64,000 bases of DNA. Source: Sphingomonas sp. GM_Shp_1 (GTDB lineage: Bacteria > Pseudomonadota > Alphaproteobacteria > Sphingomonadales > Sphingomonadaceae). The notes below the pieces were generated by a model, which did no database searches, was not told where the DNA came from, and worked only from the letters and a program-made list of their open reading frames with translations. The position numbers and the translations under genes were made by a program. Positions 56,086 through 64,000 of this stretch are shown here, piece by piece (within the stretch, counting starts at the first letter, position 1; each line of letters begins with the position of its first letter). The stretch is from the NCBI RefSeq assembly GCF_026540895.1, contig NZ_JALNUR010000001.1, forward strand, positions 186,001 through 250,000. Direction: 5' to 3'.

Positions 56086-58050
56086 ATGACGACCTATTAT
56101 GTCGATGCCGCCAACGGTTCTGACAAGAACAGCGGCACGAGTGCGGGCACGGCGTTTCAGTCCGTCGCCAAGATTTCCAGTATGAAGCTCAAGGCCGGCG
56201 ACACGGTTCTGCTGGCGCGCGGCAGCAGCTTTGCCGACATGCTGACCATCAACGGTTCGGGCACCACCGACCAGCCGATCACCATCGCGGCTTACGGGCA
56301 GGGCGCGGACCCCACCTTCGTCGGCAAGCAGGGGATCTACGGGACGAAGACGAGCAACATCGTCATCAAGGACCTGACCTTCTCGACCAGCTTCAACGCG
56401 ATCTACGCGGCGCAGACCGAGAATTGGGTTATCGATCACGTCTCGCTGATCAATGCCGGGGCCGGGACGGGAACCGGCAGCATCTCGATGAAGACGAGCA
56501 AGAACGTCACCATCTCGAACAGCAAGTTCGACAATGTGTCGAACGACGGCATCTATGTCGTCGACATGACCGACCTGAAGATCGTCAACAACGTCATGAC
56601 GAACCTGAAGGGCGGCACCGCCGACGGCATCCAGGTGACCAACTCGTCCAACGTCCGCATGACCGGCAACGTCATCGACCAGAGCACCTCGCCGGATTCG
56701 ACCAAGGGCGGGATCATCGTCAACAATTCCTCGAACGTCGTCGCGTCGGGCAACGAGGTGAAGGGCGGCAGCTTCGGCATCGCGATCAACGGCTGGGACG
56801 TCGAGATCACGGACAACAAGCTGAGCGGCCAGAACAAATATGGCTGGTCCTCGGCGATCATGGCGAGCGCCGGGATCAACCTGGGCAACTACAAGATTTC
56901 GGGCAACGAGATCGTCGGATCGAACTTCGGCGTGGCGCTGACCGGTCTGTCGCGCGATGGCGACGTCACCCGCCAGAATATCGACATCAGCAAGAACACC
57001 TTTGTCACCGTCGCGACCGCCGCGCTGAAGATCGACAAGCAGACGACCGGCACCTTCCACGACAATGTGGTCATCGACAGCACCCTGTCGCAGATCAAGG
57101 GCAACGGCCTGATCGGTGCGTTCAATGTCGTCGGCAACGTCCAGACGACGGCGGCCAATGCCCCCTCGGGCCTGCAGGCCGAAGCCGCCGCCGCCGTTCA
57201 GGCCCAGGTCGACGCCGCCGCCAAGGCGCAGGCGGACGCCGCCGCGGCCAAGCTGCTCCAGGAAAGCTATAGCGAGAATCTGAACAAGGCGCTGAAGGTC
57301 GGGATCAACGCCGATCGCTATGCCATGGACGTGTCGGGCACCAAGATGTCGGGCAACATCATGGACAACGACATCAACGCGGCCGGCAACAAGCTGTCGC
57401 TCAGCTCGTTCAACGGCACCCGGATCGGCACCAGCGGCCTGGACCTGAAGGGCACCTATGGCACGCTCCACATCGATCAGAAGGGCCACTTCACCTATCA
57501 GTTGGACAGCAACGCGCTCGCCAAGCTGAAGAATGTCAGCGCTCCGGTCGAAAGCTTCCAGTACAAGGCCAATGACAGCGGCAAGGTCGTCACGTCGAAC
57601 CTGACGATCGATCTGGCGGCCTATATCCGGACGCAGGATTCTGGCAGCGCGGCGGCCAAGGCGGCGCTGAAGGCCGGTCAGCCGATCGAAAAGGCCAAGG
57701 CGGTCGACGATTTCTACAAGATCGCTGCCAATGCCCAGACGGTGGTCGGCAATGTCTCGACCAACGACCTGACCTCGGACGGCAGCACCCTGTCGCTGCG
57801 CACGGTCGGCGGGCAGCAGTTGAGCAAGGGCGCGGTCGATCTGAAGGGGGTCTATGGCACGCTGCACATCGACGGCACCGGCGCCTTCACCTACACGCTG
57901 GACGCCGACGCCAATGCGCGGATGGTGGCCGACCACAAGACCAGCGACAGCTTCGTCTACAAGGCGGCGATCGGCGGCAGCTATGACCAGGGCGCGCTGG
58001 TCATCGACCTGACGCCGCACCTGAGCGCGGGCGACATGCTGGTGCTGTAA
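56086..58050 (+). CDS. Parallel beta-helix protein with two VCBS-like modules
   Basis: A 654-residue protein without signal peptide. Residues about 1-360 form a right-handed parallel beta-helix, with repeating short strands and asparagine ladders (SNIVIKDLTFS, KNVTISNSKFDNVSNDGIYV, SNVVASGNEVKGG). An alanine-rich helical linker follows at about 365-392. The C-terminal part holds two Ig-like/VCBS modules (GTYGTLHIDQKGHFTYQLD; GVYGTLHIDGTGAFTYTLD) that share the YGTLxI...FTY motif with the preceding protein. The fold is common in polysaccharide lyases, hydrolases and epimerases, but no catalytic triad is recognisable. Secretion through the nearby type I system is inferred from the missing Sec signal and the shared modules. 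Confidence 0.8.
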   Translation: MTTYYVDAANGSDKNSGTSAGTAFQSVAKISSMKLKAGDTVLLARGSSFADMLTINGSGTTDQPITIAAYGQGADPTFVGKQGIYGTKTSNIVIKDLTFSTSFNAIYAAQTENWVIDHVSLINAGAGTGTGSISMKTSKNVTISNSKFDNVSNDGIYVVDMTDLKIVNNVMTNLKGGTADGIQVTNSSNVRMTGNVIDQSTSPDSTKGGIIVNNSSNVVASGNEVKGGSFGIAINGWDVEITDNKLSGQNKYGWSSAIMASAGINLGNYKISGNEIVGSNFGVALTGLSRDGDVTRQNIDISKNTFVTVATAALKIDKQTTGTFHDNVVIDSTLSQIKGNGLIGAFNVVGNVQTTAANAPSGLQAEAAAAVQAQVDAAAKAQADAAAAKLLQESYSENLNKALKVGINADRYAMDVSGTKMSGNIMDNDINAAGNKLSLSSFNGTRIGTSGLDLKGTYGTLHIDQKGHFTYQLDSNALAKLKNVSAPVESFQYKANDSGKVVTSNLTIDLAAYIRTQDSGSAAAKAALKAGQPIEKAKAVDDFYKIAANAQTVVGNVSTNDLTSDGSTLSLRTVGGQQLSKGAVDLKGVYGTLHIDGTGAFTYTLDADANARMVADHKTSDSFVYKAAIGGSYDQGALVIDLTPHLSAGDMLVL

Positions 58051-58102
58051 TCCGGCGGTCGGCCGGGGGCCTGTCTCCCGGTCGGCGATCAGCGGACGAA
58101 AT

Positions 58103-58145
58103 GATGGGCGGGCCGATCCCTATCGGTCCGCCCATCGTCGTTTTT
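58103..58145 (+). terminator. Rho-independent terminator after beta-helix gene
   Basis: GATGGGCGGGCCGAT (58103-58117) pairs with ATCGGTCCGCCCATC (58122-58136) with one G-T pair, then GTCGTTTTT. This is a strong intrinsic terminator about 53 bases after the stop. Confidence 0.85.
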
Positions 58146-58300
58146 CGGGCTTCGACAGCAGCTTGGCGGCAGCGACTGCGCCCAGTGGTGCATCGTTTCG
58201 GTTATAGCATGATCGCGCATGGTCCCGGGTGCTGGACGGCGATCGACCGCTCTGGAAGGAGCATCGCTGCAGGTAAGAAGCTTGCAGAGGATGTCGAGCA

Positions 58301-60451
58301 ATGCAGGCAAGCGCGCCGAAGGCGGCGGACGTGGCATATCGCCGCGATATCGACGGACTGCGTGCGATCGCCATCCTGTTGGTCGTGCTGTTCCATTATG
58401 AGGTGCCGCTTTTCGCCGCGGGCTATGTCGGCGTCGACATATTCTTCGTCATCAGCGGTTTTCTGATCACCGGAATCCTGCGGCATTCGATCGAGACGGG
58501 GCGCTTCCGCTATCGCGACTTCTACCTGCGGCGCGCGCGGAGGCTGATCCCTGCGCTGTTCTGCGTCGTCATCGTCACGACGCTGGTCGCCTGCCTGATC
58601 CTGACGCCCTATGAGTTGAAGATCCATGCGCTGACCGCGGCCGCGACGCTGACCGGGGTCTCCAACATCGCCTTTCTGGCATTCACGGACTATTTTTCGC
58701 CCAAGGCCGTTCGGCAATTGCTGCTGATGGGATGGTCGCTCTCCGTCGAGATGCAATTCTATCTCGTCATTCCGCCCTTCATCTTGTTCGGACTTCGGCG
58801 AGGCGGCGATGGCTTGCGGCGGATCGTCCTGGTCGCGACGCTATTGTCCTTCGCCGCCACCGCCTTGACCGTTCACTATCGACCGGTGACGGCCTTTTAT
58901 CTCATGCCGTTCCGCCTGTGGGAGATCGGGACCGGGTCCCTGATCGCGCTCGGTTGGAGTTTTGGCAGGCTGATCAGGCGGCGTGCGGCCCTGTTCCCGA
59001 CGGCGGCCCTCCTGCTCGGCCTGGCACTGTTCCTCCCGCCGAGCCAGCCGGTGCTGGTCCGACAAGTCCTCGCCGTCGCCGCCGCCGGACTGATCGTCAT
59101 GCCGGGCGCTTCCGGCTTGGGGCAGGGGCTACTCGCCTCGGCGCCGATGGTCGGGTTGGGGCGGGTGTCCTATTCCTGGTATCTCTGGCATTGGCCGCCG
59201 GTGGCGGTGGTGCATATCCTGGGGATAGAGGTCGGCGCCGCCGTAAGGGGTGGGCTGATCCTCGGCACGCTGCTGATCGCCGTCGCGACCTATCATTTCG
59301 TCGAGATTCCGTTCCGGCGGGGCGGTGGCGAACGCGTGATCGCGGCGCGGCGCTATGTCGTCCTCTGGGGAGCGGGGATCGGCTCGTTGTTCCTGATCTT
59401 CGTCAGCGGCGGGATGGCGCGCTGGGCCGCCGCGTCGGTGAGGCAGGTCGACGCCGATGTCCGCAGCGCGATCGGCAATGACTGCCTCGTGGCTTATGGC
59501 GCGACCGCCCCCCGATCGATGCGGGCCTGCCTTCCATCCGGCACCGGCGCGGCAATCGCGCTGATCGGGGACAGCCACGCCAACGCGCTGGTCGCCGGGA
59601 TCGAGGATATGGCCTCGGCCCGTTCGCTGTCCCTGTACCAGATGACGAAATCCTCGTGCCAGCCGATCCTGGGCTACGACCATTTCCTCGCCAATCACCC
59701 GACCCATAGCGCGGAGTGCGCCGCCTTTCTGGCGGAGGCGCTGGCGATCGTCCGGACGCATCCCCGGATACGCACGGTCATCCTCGCGGGTTACTGGTCA
59801 TCACTGTTGGACGCGAGCGCCGATGGCGGGGAGGACATGGCTAGGCGAAGGCTGGCGCTGGAGGCGGGACTGGGCCGGATGATCGATACCCTGAAGAGAT
59901 TGGGGCGGACCGTCATCGTGGTGCAGGACATCCCGCGCTTCTCCGCCGATCCGCATAGCATGGCGTTGAACGATCTCATGCCGGTCCGCACCTCCCTCGC
60001 GCGCGTGCTGGGCGAGCGGGAAAGGGAGGTGCGGCAGGACCGCATGCCCTGGCAGGCCGTGATGCCGGATCACGCACGGGAGGCCATCGCGCGGCAGGTG
60101 GCGCAGCGCCCCGGCGTCATGCTGTTCGATCCGGTACCGCCGCTCTGCGATCCGTCCGGCTGTCTGTTCCGCGACGGCAAGCGCCGGGTCTTCTACGCCG
60201 ATATGCACCATCTCTCGACGGCGGGAGCGATCTATACCGCGCGCCGCTTGGCGGGTGTCCAGTCCGCCTTCGAAATCCCCCGATCGGAGGGGCGGCGAAG
60301 GCGTCGCGTGCCGTCGGAAATGGCGATGCAATATAGCGACAGGACCAGGATCGGCCAGGTCGCCTGCGGGGCCAGCATCTGCCCCGCCTCGCTGGTGGAC
60401 ACGAGCAGCGCCATGACGATCGCCGCCAGCGCCTTCTGGATCGGGCGATAG
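58301..60451 (+). CDS. Acyltransferase 3 / SGNH domain protein (OafA-like)
   Basis: A 716-residue membrane O-acyltransferase. Residues about 15-370 hold the acyltransferase-3 domain with ten or so helices (RDIDGLRAIAILLVVLFHYE, GYVGVDIFFVISGFLITG) that carries the acyl group across the membrane. The periplasmic SGNH domain has ALIGDSHANALV and YADMHHLSTAGAIYTARRL. It should O-acetylate surface polysaccharide or lipopolysaccharide. The last 65 residues or so extend beyond the usual end after HLSTAGA and overlap the convergent polymerase gene by 220 bases. The ATG at 58301 follows GCAGAGGATG. Confidence 0.9.
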   Translation: MQASAPKAADVAYRRDIDGLRAIAILLVVLFHYEVPLFAAGYVGVDIFFVISGFLITGILRHSIETGRFRYRDFYLRRARRLIPALFCVVIVTTLVACLILTPYELKIHALTAAATLTGVSNIAFLAFTDYFSPKAVRQLLLMGWSLSVEMQFYLVIPPFILFGLRRGGDGLRRIVLVATLLSFAATALTVHYRPVTAFYLMPFRLWEIGTGSLIALGWSFGRLIRRRAALFPTAALLLGLALFLPPSQPVLVRQVLAVAAAGLIVMPGASGLGQGLLASAPMVGLGRVSYSWYLWHWPPVAVVHILGIEVGAAVRGGLILGTLLIAVATYHFVEIPFRRGGGERVIAARRYVVLWGAGIGSLFLIFVSGGMARWAAASVRQVDADVRSAIGNDCLVAYGATAPRSMRACLPSGTGAAIALIGDSHANALVAGIEDMASARSLSLYQMTKSSCQPILGYDHFLANHPTHSAECAAFLAEALAIVRTHPRIRTVILAGYWSSLLDASADGGEDMARRRLALEAGLGRMIDTLKRLGRTVIVVQDIPRFSADPHSMALNDLMPVRTSLARVLGEREREVRQDRMPWQAVMPDHAREAIARQVAQRPGVMLFDPVPPLCDPSGCLFRDGKRRVFYADMHHLSTAGAIYTARRLAGVQSAFEIPRSEGRRRRRVPSEMAMQYSDRTRIGQVACGASICPASLVDTSSAMTIAASAFWIGR

Positions 60452-61635
60452 TCGGGCGACGACGGATCGATCAGCAGGATGCCGCGGAAGATCGCCGCCA
60501 GCATGATCGCGACCCAGGTGAACAGCGCGGGGAAGCCCGAATTCAGCGCGATCTCCAGATAGGTGTTGTGGGTCGAGCGCGGCCCCCAGGCGATGGTGCT
60601 GGTGAACTGCTGGAAATAGGAGGTCTGGCGGAAGATCGCGAAGCCATGGCCCAGCCACGGCTTGTCGAGCGCGACCGGCCACAGCACTTCCCAGATTTCC
60701 GCGCGGCCCGACAGGGTCACGTCCTTGCCGAAGCTGCCCGCCACCTCGCCGAGCAGCGCGACACCCGCCCCGCTGGCGAGGACGATGACCAGCGACAGCG
60801 CCAGGGCGAAGGCGATGGCGCGCAGCGTGCGTTGTTCGATACGGCTCATGAAGCCGGTGATGACCACCACGCCCGTACCGACGATCAACAGGACGATCGC
60901 GGTCGACGACAGCGACAGCTTCGCCCCCACCGCCGCCACGGCGCACAGGGCCAGACGAAGCAGCCGGTCCCAGCGCCGAATGTCGAAATCGGGCGGCAGC
61001 AGCATGACGAAGGTCAGCGCGCAATAGGCCCCAAAGGCGTTCTTGTGCACGAACATGCCCCGCATCGCGCCGTTCAGCGATCCGCTCATGAAGGCGATGC
61101 CCGGAAACAGGATGGAATAGGTGAAGTTGACGACCAGCAGCACCGCCATCATTCGCCACACGATGTCGAAAGAGGCTTTCGCACCGAAACAGGTTGCCAG
61201 GTACATCATCGGCAGGACGATGAGCATCATGGCGATAAAGCCACGCAGCGAACTCATCGGATTGGCCGATGCCAGGATCGAGCCGATCAGGAATATGGCG
61301 AGCAGCCCGACGAGCGGCCCCAGTCGCAGCACCGCACGCGCGGCCATGCGCGGCAATGCGATGGTCGTCAGCGCGATGAACGGCACCAGCGAATAGAGCA
61401 CCATCTGCATCAGGAATGGGTCGTTGCTGGCATTCTCCGTCTGGGACGTCGGATAGCCGTACCACATCTGCGTACTGCGATAGATGGCGATGATCGCGGC
61501 GGGCAGGATGAGGTAGAGGCGCACGAACCGGGCGATCTGCGCGGCGCGCGACGCCTCCGCCCGACGCCAGGGTTCGGCGGTCGCTCGACCCGCAGCCTCC
61601 AGTGCTTGATCCGTCAATCCCACCTCCACAGGCAT
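60232..61635 (-). CDS. O-antigen ligase / polysaccharide polymerase (Wzy-type)
   Basis: A 467-residue membrane protein with ten to twelve hydrophobic segments and the Wzy_C signature LSGRAEIWEVLWPVALDKPW with GHGFAIFRQ followed by THNTYLEIALNSGFPALF. It is expected to polymerise repeat units or ligate glycan on the periplasmic face. The long periplasmic loop between them carries the catalytic His-Asn region. The 3' end overlaps the acyltransferase gene on the opposite strand by 220 bases. It is downstream of an outer-membrane protein and a Wza-like gene on the same strand. Confidence 0.88.
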   Translation of the reverse strand: MPVEVGLTDQALEAAGRATAEPWRRAEASRAAQIARFVRLYLILPAAIIAIYRSTQMWYGYPTSQTENASNDPFLMQMVLYSLVPFIALTTIALPRMAARAVLRLGPLVGLLAIFLIGSILASANPMSSLRGFIAMMLIVLPMMYLATCFGAKASFDIVWRMMAVLLVVNFTYSILFPGIAFMSGSLNGAMRGMFVHKNAFGAYCALTFVMLLPPDFDIRRWDRLLRLALCAVAAVGAKLSLSSTAIVLLIVGTGVVVITGFMSRIEQRTLRAIAFALALSLVIVLASGAGVALLGEVAGSFGKDVTLSGRAEIWEVLWPVALDKPWLGHGFAIFRQTSYFQQFTSTIAWGPRSTHNTYLEIALNSGFPALFTWVAIMLAAIFRGILLIDPSSPDYRPIQKALAAIVMALLVSTSEAGQMLAPQATWPILVLSLYCIAISDGTRRLRRPSDRGISKADWTPAKRRAV

Positions 61636-61683
61636 TCATGCCCCCGGCGGGAGGCAGTCGTCATCCGGACCCGTCAACCGGGA

Positions 61684-63228
61684 TCAGAACCGATAGGTGG
61701 CACTGACCGCGACCTGGCCGTCCTCCGGCCCCAGATCGAGATTGAAGCCACGATCGGTACGGCGAAGATAGCTGATCAGGGGCTTGATCGTCCAATGCCG
61801 GTCCACCAGCCAGTTCGCGCCCAGCGTCACGCCCGTCAAGGACGCGCGCCGTATGTCGTTGACATAGGTCGTCCATTGCTGACGCAGGCCGAGCGTCAGG
61901 ATGAGATTGCGGCGAACCTCTTCACTGGCGCTGAGCGTCACGTTGGTGAACAGCGCCGCGCGCGCGTCCTGTTGTGCGGCGGTGCGCACCTCACGCGAGC
62001 CCGACAGCGATATCGTCGTCCGCTCGCGAACGAGCCAGTCGAGCTGGGTATCGAAGGTCAGGCCGGTGATGGACGGTGCGGACGGCTCCTGGAAGTCGAC
62101 CCGGATGACGCCCACGCCCGCATGGCCCCGGATCAACTGGGTCAGCGCACCGCGCAAACCGGCGGTCAGGGTATAGACGTCGGCGTTGCTCCGCTGCCTG
62201 GCTTCGGCGAGGTCGAAGCGGCGACGCTCGACATTCAACTGGCCGTAGACGGCGCGGGTGCCCCAGACGTCATGTTCGATCCGTGCCTCGCCGTTATAGC
62301 CGGTGAAGGTCCGAAACCGCTGGTCGGTGATCTGTCCCGCCAGCGAACGATTGTCCCGAAACTCGGTCCGCGACACGCCGCCGGTAGCGGCCAGTCGCGT
62401 CGAGCCGTATTCGATGCGCGTGCCCAACTGACCCGAGGTCAGGTCGTAGATGCTGGGCAGCGCCAGGCTCGACACTTCCTCGACCGCGCTGCGCTCCAAC
62501 TGGATGCGCTGGTGCGACGCCTCGGTGGTGAAGGAGATATGCGAGGTCGCGTCATAGCGTCCCGCCGTCACCACCCGGTAGGTCGTCGTGTTTTCCGAGG
62601 TATAGCGGGCATATTCGCGACGACGGATGAAGCCGCTGAGCACCGCGCGGTGCCGCCCCCAGTCCGACGTGGCGTCGAAGCCGCCCAGGATATGGGCGAA
62701 GACGTCGGTCCGCGGATTTTCCTCGGCATAGACATTGGCGTCATAGGCCAGGCCCGCATCGATATAGGGACGGAGCACCATCCCCCCGACCCGAAGGCCG
62801 GGCGGGTCATAGCCCGGGCGGCGGCGCGTCAGCACCGTCTCGCCCGGCAACCGCAAGGCGCTCAGCGCGCGATCCGCGACCCGCGCGGTCGGCACTTCGG
62901 TCTGCTGGGTCGAGCCGGAGGGCAGGGGAATATAGGCCGGGACGGGTATGGCGTCGCTCGACGGCGCGGCATCGACCCCCGTGTTCGCGACGCCCATGGG
63001 TTGCCCGCGCGCATCGACCGGCCGTCCGGTCTGCGGATCGACCAAGGGTGGCGGCACCGGCGTGCCGGGCTGTCGCGTGGCCATCGGATCGCTCTGGGCG
63101 GGCAAGGTCAGTCGCCCCGGCACCGAAGCGCCGGAGCGGGGCGTCTGCGTCGTCTGCGCCGTGGCGGGCATGGCCAGCGTCGACATCAACAGCAGCGTGG
63201 CGGACCCTGCCAGGGGAGAACGGACCAC
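61684..63228 (-). CDS. Outer-membrane beta-barrel protein of a polysaccharide export locus
   Basis: A 514-residue protein. A signal peptide (PLAGSATLLLMSTLAMPATA) leads to a proline-rich N-terminal stretch (about 30-105) and a beta-barrel from about 150, built from alternating polar-nonpolar strands and ending in SATYRF. It resembles the barrel partners found next to Wza-like exporters in sphingomonad loci. GTG start at 63228 with AAGGGG upstream; the stop of the Wza-like gene is 14 bases earlier, so the pair is an operon. Confidence 0.78.
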   Translation of the reverse strand: MVRSPLAGSATLLLMSTLAMPATAQTTQTPRSGASVPGRLTLPAQSDPMATRQPGTPVPPPLVDPQTGRPVDARGQPMGVANTGVDAAPSSDAIPVPAYIPLPSGSTQQTEVPTARVADRALSALRLPGETVLTRRRPGYDPPGLRVGGMVLRPYIDAGLAYDANVYAEENPRTDVFAHILGGFDATSDWGRHRAVLSGFIRRREYARYTSENTTTYRVVTAGRYDATSHISFTTEASHQRIQLERSAVEEVSSLALPSIYDLTSGQLGTRIEYGSTRLAATGGVSRTEFRDNRSLAGQITDQRFRTFTGYNGEARIEHDVWGTRAVYGQLNVERRRFDLAEARQRSNADVYTLTAGLRGALTQLIRGHAGVGVIRVDFQEPSAPSITGLTFDTQLDWLVRERTTISLSGSREVRTAAQQDARAALFTNVTLSASEEVRRNLILTLGLRQQWTTYVNDIRRASLTGVTLGANWLVDRHWTIKPLISYLRRTDRGFNLDLGPEDGQVAVSATYRF

Positions 63229-63242
63229 CCGATGACCCCTTG

Positions 63243-63833
63243 TCAGAAATGAACCTCGGGCACCCGGATCGTATCCCCCGGCTGCACCTCGACATCGGCA
63301 TCCGGATCGACGCTGTAGAAGGTCGGACCATTGGCCCGGCGCAGCAGCACCCGATGCTCGTTGGCGCGGTAGGTATAGCCACCCGCCAGCGCCACCGCCG
63401 AGGTCAGGGTCGTACCCTCGCGCGCCGGATAGGCGCCGGGGCGCTGAACCTCGCCCAGGATGGCGAAGGTGCGGAAGTCATAGACCTCGACCGACACGCT
63501 GGGGTTGCGCACATAGCCATTGCCCAGCCGCTTGGTCAGCTCCGCCTCGACCTGAGCACGGGTCAGGCCCTTGACCGGTACTTCGCCGATCAACGGCATC
63601 GCGATTGACCCCGCGCCGCCGACGGCGAATTCGCCGCTCAACTCGGGTTCGCGATAAACGTTAACGCGTACCTTATCGCCGACCCCCAAAGTATAGGGCT
63701 GGCGCGGCTTGCCGATCTCGGATGCGGGCAGGGGCGGCGCATTGGTTGAGGCACAGCCGGACAGGGCGACGCTGGCGGTCAACAGCGCGATCATCGCCGG
63801 GCGCAGGCGGGTAAACCGCTGAAAGGTCGACAT
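63243..63833 (-). CDS. Polysaccharide export lipoprotein (Wza/GumB-like)
   Basis: A 196-residue lipoprotein with lipobox VALSGCAS near residue 27, followed by the polysaccharide-export (Poly_export) domain YTLGVGDKVRVNVYREPELS and a SLBB domain (FAILGEVQRPGAYPAREGTT, VLLRR...VQPGDTIRVPE). It forms the outer-membrane or periplasmic gate for exported glycan. It is shorter than E. coli Wza and lacks the C-terminal membrane-spanning helix, as is usual in this class. ATG 63833 has AAGGGGAT upstream. It heads the minus-strand unit with the barrel and polymerase genes. Confidence 0.9.
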   Translation of the reverse strand: MSTFQRFTRLRPAMIALLTASVALSGCASTNAPPLPASEIGKPRQPYTLGVGDKVRVNVYREPELSGEFAVGGAGSIAMPLIGEVPVKGLTRAQVEAELTKRLGNGYVRNPSVSVEVYDFRTFAILGEVQRPGAYPAREGTTLTSAVALAGGYTYRANEHRVLLRRANGPTFYSVDPDADVEVQPGDTIRVPEVHF

Positions 63834-64000
63834 GGTATCCCCCTTGATCCGTTTCCGATCCGCAAATGGCATAGAAGACCATCGCTCGACAAGGCGCTGT
63901 AGGGCGACCAATTTCATGCCTAATTTTGCGTTAACCAGCGGGATTAAGTCTCATCTAAGCGGCAAGGGGTAAATCGGCCTTCGGTGCACTGTACCGTATG
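63834..64000. promoter_or_regulatory. Upstream region of export operon with CtrA-like box
   Basis: No gene is seen. On the plus strand CTAA (63920-63923), seven bases, TTAACC (63931-63936) has CtrA-type spacing and lies about 98 bases from the ATG at 63833. The rest of the sequence runs off the window end. Confidence 0.4.

Noticed and set aside
55043-58050. RTX toxin or adhesin with calcium-binding nonapeptides
   Set aside because: No GGxGxDxxx repeats are present; the modules are VCBS/Ig-like.
56086-58050. Sphingan lyase identity for the beta-helix protein
   Set aside because: A beta-helix is seen but no lyase catalytic residues or known lyase family motif can be recognised, so I leave function open.
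52344-58300. Integrated prophage
   Set aside because: Only the spike-like pair suggests phage ancestry. There is no integrase, terminase, capsid, portal, lysis or attachment-site repeat in the region.

Overview
The window is GC-rich chromosomal DNA of an alphaproteobacterium, most likely a sphingomonad (Sphingomonas or a close relative). The evidence is the gene order chvI-chvG-hprK-rapZ-EIIA(Man)-HPr beside pckA, a CckA-type hybrid kinase, the sphingomonad-style small protein at 6560-6886, short palindromic repeats of the TTCGACTTCGCTCAG type, and a surface-polysaccharide region that recalls sphingan loci. I see no rRNA, tRNA, CRISPR array or insertion sequence. This is inferred from gene content, not from a database match.

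Layout. 1-5.5 kb: GAF/HisKA_2 sensor kinase, NYN/OST-HTH protein, DoxX, GreB and a soluble lytic transglycosylase. 5.6-8.0 kb: dapA, a small exported protein, smpB and a DUF2062 protein. 8.1-13.0 kb: M13 metallopeptidase, cckA and a single-domain response regulator. 13.2-17.9 kb: ilvD, a small lipoprotein, nnr and a TrmA-family RNA methyltransferase. 17.9-22.3 kb: truA-fmt on the minus strand, divergent from recR, def and rmuC. 22.6-27.7 kb (minus): chvI-chvG-hprK-rapZ-EIIA-HPr-SpoU methyltransferase, divergent from pckA, which links envelope stress sensing, the regulatory PTS and gluconeogenesis. 29.8-34.5 kb: NfeD/SPFH pair, guaB, RsmB-like methyltransferase and a TPR protein. 34.5-40.1 kb (minus): lptD-surA-pdxA-rsmA. 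40.2-42.2 kb: pepA and holC.

From 42.2 kb to the end the window becomes a surface and secretion region. It holds two paralogous type I secretion ABC proteins (one with an intact ATPase, one with eroded catalytic motifs), an HlyD adaptor and a TolC-like outer-membrane protein. It also holds a family 25 glycosyltransferase, a Wzx-type flippase and two proteins without signal peptides that carry VCBS/Ig-like modules, one of them with a parallel beta-helix. An acyltransferase-3/SGNH enzyme, an O-antigen ligase/polymerase, an outer-membrane beta-barrel and a Wza-like export lipoprotein complete it. My working model is that the VCBS proteins leave through the type I system and act on, or sit in, the polysaccharide handled by the Wzx/Wzy/Wza-like proteins.

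The most unusual element is a two-gene unit at 52519-54350. It encodes a protein resembling the spike-base protein of the Rhodobacter gene transfer agent (rcc01079 family), followed by an SGNH-like protein in the position of a spike fibre. No capsid, terminase or tail genes accompany it. TTAACC motifs, two of them in TTAA-N7-TTAA-like CtrA spacing, recur about 80-100 bases upstream of four surface-region transcription units.
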